A stretch of 64,000 nucleotides of DNA from Achromobacter spanius (GTDB lineage Bacteria; Pseudomonadota; Gammaproteobacteria; Burkholderiales; Burkholderiaceae_B): assembly GCF_002812705.1 (NCBI RefSeq), contig NZ_CP025030.1, forward strand, positions 186,001 to 250,000, written 5' to 3'. This document shows positions 62,649 through 64,000 of this stretch, in pieces. Position 1 is the first letter of the stretch; each line of letters opens with the position of its first letter. The notes under the pieces were generated by a model. That model worked only from the letters and a program-made list of their open reading frames with translations. It was not told the origin of the DNA and searched no databases. The position numbers and the translations under genes were made by a program.

Positions 62649-63050
62649 TCAGCCGCGCCCGCTCTTGACCAGGGCGAACTTGCCATCGCCCAGCAGCACC
62701 AGCACGGCGGCGGCAACGGTCAGGAAGATCGGATATTCCCAACCGCCGCCGGCATTGCCGAAGCCCCAGCCATTGCCAAAGTGCACGGTGGACGCCACGA
62801 ACAACTGCACCACCGCGATCGCCGCCACCCAGCGCGGCACAATGCCCAAAATCAACAGCACGCCGGCACCCACTTCAAAGAACGTGACGGGGTAGGCCAG
62901 CCAACCAGCGAACCCGATCTTGGCGAAGAACTGCGCGGTGCCGGGCAGCGTGAACACCAGCAGCTTGGTCAGGCCGTGGGCCAGGAACATGACGCCAAGC
63001 GCCACGCGCAGCAGCAGCGCGGCGTAAGGCGCGGTACGGGTATCGATCAT
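62649..63050 (-). CDS. DoxX-family membrane protein
   Basis: 133 aa with four membrane segments. The DoxX motif RVALGVMFLAHGLTKLLVF and the later GVLLILGIVPRWVAAIAVVQLF are present. Members are linked to oxidative or thiol stress. It diverges from a LysR gene, which may control it. Confidence 0.9.
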   Translation of the reverse strand: MIDTRTAPYAALLLRVALGVMFLAHGLTKLLVFTLPGTAQFFAKIGFAGWLAYPVTFFEVGAGVLLILGIVPRWVAAIAVVQLFVASTVHFGNGWGFGNAGGGWEYPIFLTVAAAVLVLLGDGKFALVKSGRG

Positions 63051-63178
63051 TGCAATTCCTTGTGCGGTTGGGAATCTCCCGACACGGGAGATCCTTCCAA
63101 GGGCGCTATTCTTGCGATTCCAAAAACAAAGATAAACCTGCAGAATTGCAAATTATTGTTCCCCGTTAGGAAACAATC
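63051..63178. promoter_or_regulatory. Divergent promoter region of doxX-like and lysR genes
   Basis: 128 bases, AT-rich in the middle (TTGCAAATTATTGTTCC, 63146-63162), typical of a LysR-controlled divergent pair. Confidence 0.5.
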
Positions 63179-64000
63179 TTGGATACACACACCGCCATGC
63201 AGACCTACGCCAAGGTCGTTGAATTGGGCTCTTTCGCGGCCGCGGCCGACAAGATGGGCCAGGCGCGCTCGGTCGTGACGCGGCAGATTGCCTATCTGGA
63301 ACAAAAGTACGGGGTGCGCCTGCTGAACCGCACCACGCGCAAACTCAGCATGACGGACGCCGGGCGCGCGTTCTATGAGCGGGTGCGCCCCATCCTGGCG
63401 GAAGTGGCGGATCTGGAGCTGTCATTGCAGGCCGAGGGCCAGCGCCCCAGCGGCCGCCTTCGGATCAGTGCGCCGGTGTCGTTCGGCATTCTGCATCTGG
63501 GGCCCGCCATTGCGGAATATCTGCAACGCTATCCCGACGTAGTCATCGACCTGGACCTGAACGACCGCGTGGTGGACCTGGTGGAAGACGGCTACGACGT
63601 GGCGGTGCGGATCGGGCCGCTGCAAGACTCGTCGCTGGTGGCACGCCCCCTGGCCCCGCAGCAATTGCTGGTTTGCGCCGCCCCCGCCTACCTGAAGCGC
63701 CATGGCACACCAAAGACGCCCGAAGACCTGAAGCAGCACCGTTGCTTGCACTACGCCTATGCCAGTACCGGCAATGAATGGCACTTCGAGAAAGACGGGG
63801 TCACGCATCTGGTGCGCATCACCGCCGCGTTACGGGCCAACAACGGCGACGTGCTGCGCACCGCGTCGCTGGCCGGCCATGGCATTATTCTGCAACCCGA
63901 ATTCCTGGTCGGCGACGATATCCGCGCCGGCCGGCTGGTGGCCTTGCTGGCCGACTACGCGCACACCCCGATTTCCATGTACGCCATCTACCCGCATCGC
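63179..64000 (+). CDS. LysR-family regulator (partial, C-terminus outside window)
   Basis: 274 codons to the window end. A TTG start at 63179 is supported by AGGA 7 bases upstream and gives MDTHTAMQTYAKVVELGSFAAAADKMGQARSVVTRQIAYLEQKYGVRLLNRTTRKL, the usual LysR helix-turn-helix with a six-residue lead; an ATG at 63197 is the alternative. The effector domain follows (GRLRISAPVSFGILHL, DLVEDGYDVAVRIG). It belongs to the group often placed next to DoxX or oxidoreductase genes. Confidence 0.93.
   Translation, partial: MDTHTAMQTYAKVVELGSFAAAADKMGQARSVVTRQIAYLEQKYGVRLLNRTTRKLSMTDAGRAFYERVRPILAEVADLELSLQAEGQRPSGRLRISAPVSFGILHLGPAIAEYLQRYPDVVIDLDLNDRVVDLVEDGYDVAVRIGPLQDSSLVARPLAPQQLLVCAAPAYLKRHGTPKTPEDLKQHRCLHYAYASTGNEWHFEKDGVTHLVRITAALRANNGDVLRTASLAGHGIILQPEFLVGDDIRAGRLVALLADYAHTPISMYAIYPHR

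Overview
The window reads as GC-rich betaproteobacterial DNA, most like an Achromobacter/Bordetella-type member of the Alcaligenaceae. This is judged from protein character: an ICEclc-type island, Bug/TTT substrate-binding proteins, and GlxA-type betaine regulators. Almost all genes use short spacings or start/stop overlaps and form long co-directional operons. All family names are from reading the sequences; no database search was possible.

Region 1 (1-6759) is the right end of an integrative and conjugative element of the ICEclc/PAGI family. Reading leftwards it holds alpA, parA, a small shi-like gene, a parB-like gene (bisD in ICEclc), a DUF2857 gene (probably bisC) and the start of an STY4528-family island replication gene that leaves the window. 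That last gene contains a cluster of inverted repeats beside a perfect DnaA box. On the outer side lie an unknown gene, a DUF305 membrane protein, an outward-facing sigma70-like promoter and an 18-bp attachment site at 6742-6759 matching a tRNA-Gly 3' end. A terminator just beyond it is probably the displaced terminator of the tRNA unit used as target.

Region 2 (6760-16068) is chromosomal. After a small membrane protein come three secreted proteins: an S8-like peptidase and two AA10 lytic polysaccharide monooxygenases (LPMOs). All three end in the same PKD-like plus chitin-binding (CBM5/12-like) modules. A sensor kinase and OmpR-type regulator follow. Region 3 (16335-25557) is a 12-gene type II secretion/type IV pilus-like operon with an inner-membrane platform resembling PilMNO(P) and a built-in lytic transglycosylase. 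It is a plausible exporter for the chitin-active proteins.

Region 4 (25897-48426) starts with a cytochrome b561 and a tRNA-Gly followed by a Phd/PIN toxin-antitoxin pair. It then carries a complete glycine betaine to serine pathway: gbcAB, dgcAB with etfAB-like genes, soxBDAG, fdhA and glyA, with two GlxA/GbdR-type regulators. It ends with a second identical tRNA-Gly and a tRNA-Cys. Region 5 (48527-61512) is an IclR-headed, 11-gene catabolic operon. It has a thiolase-like protein without the usual cysteine plus a DUF35 partner, two acyl-CoA-forming enzymes, an acyl-CoA dehydrogenase with an ACAD10-type phosphotransferase, an SDR, AtuA-type proteins and two Bug binding proteins; its substrate is unknown. 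The last 2.5 kb holds small hypothetical genes, a DoxX protein and a divergent LysR gene cut by the window end.
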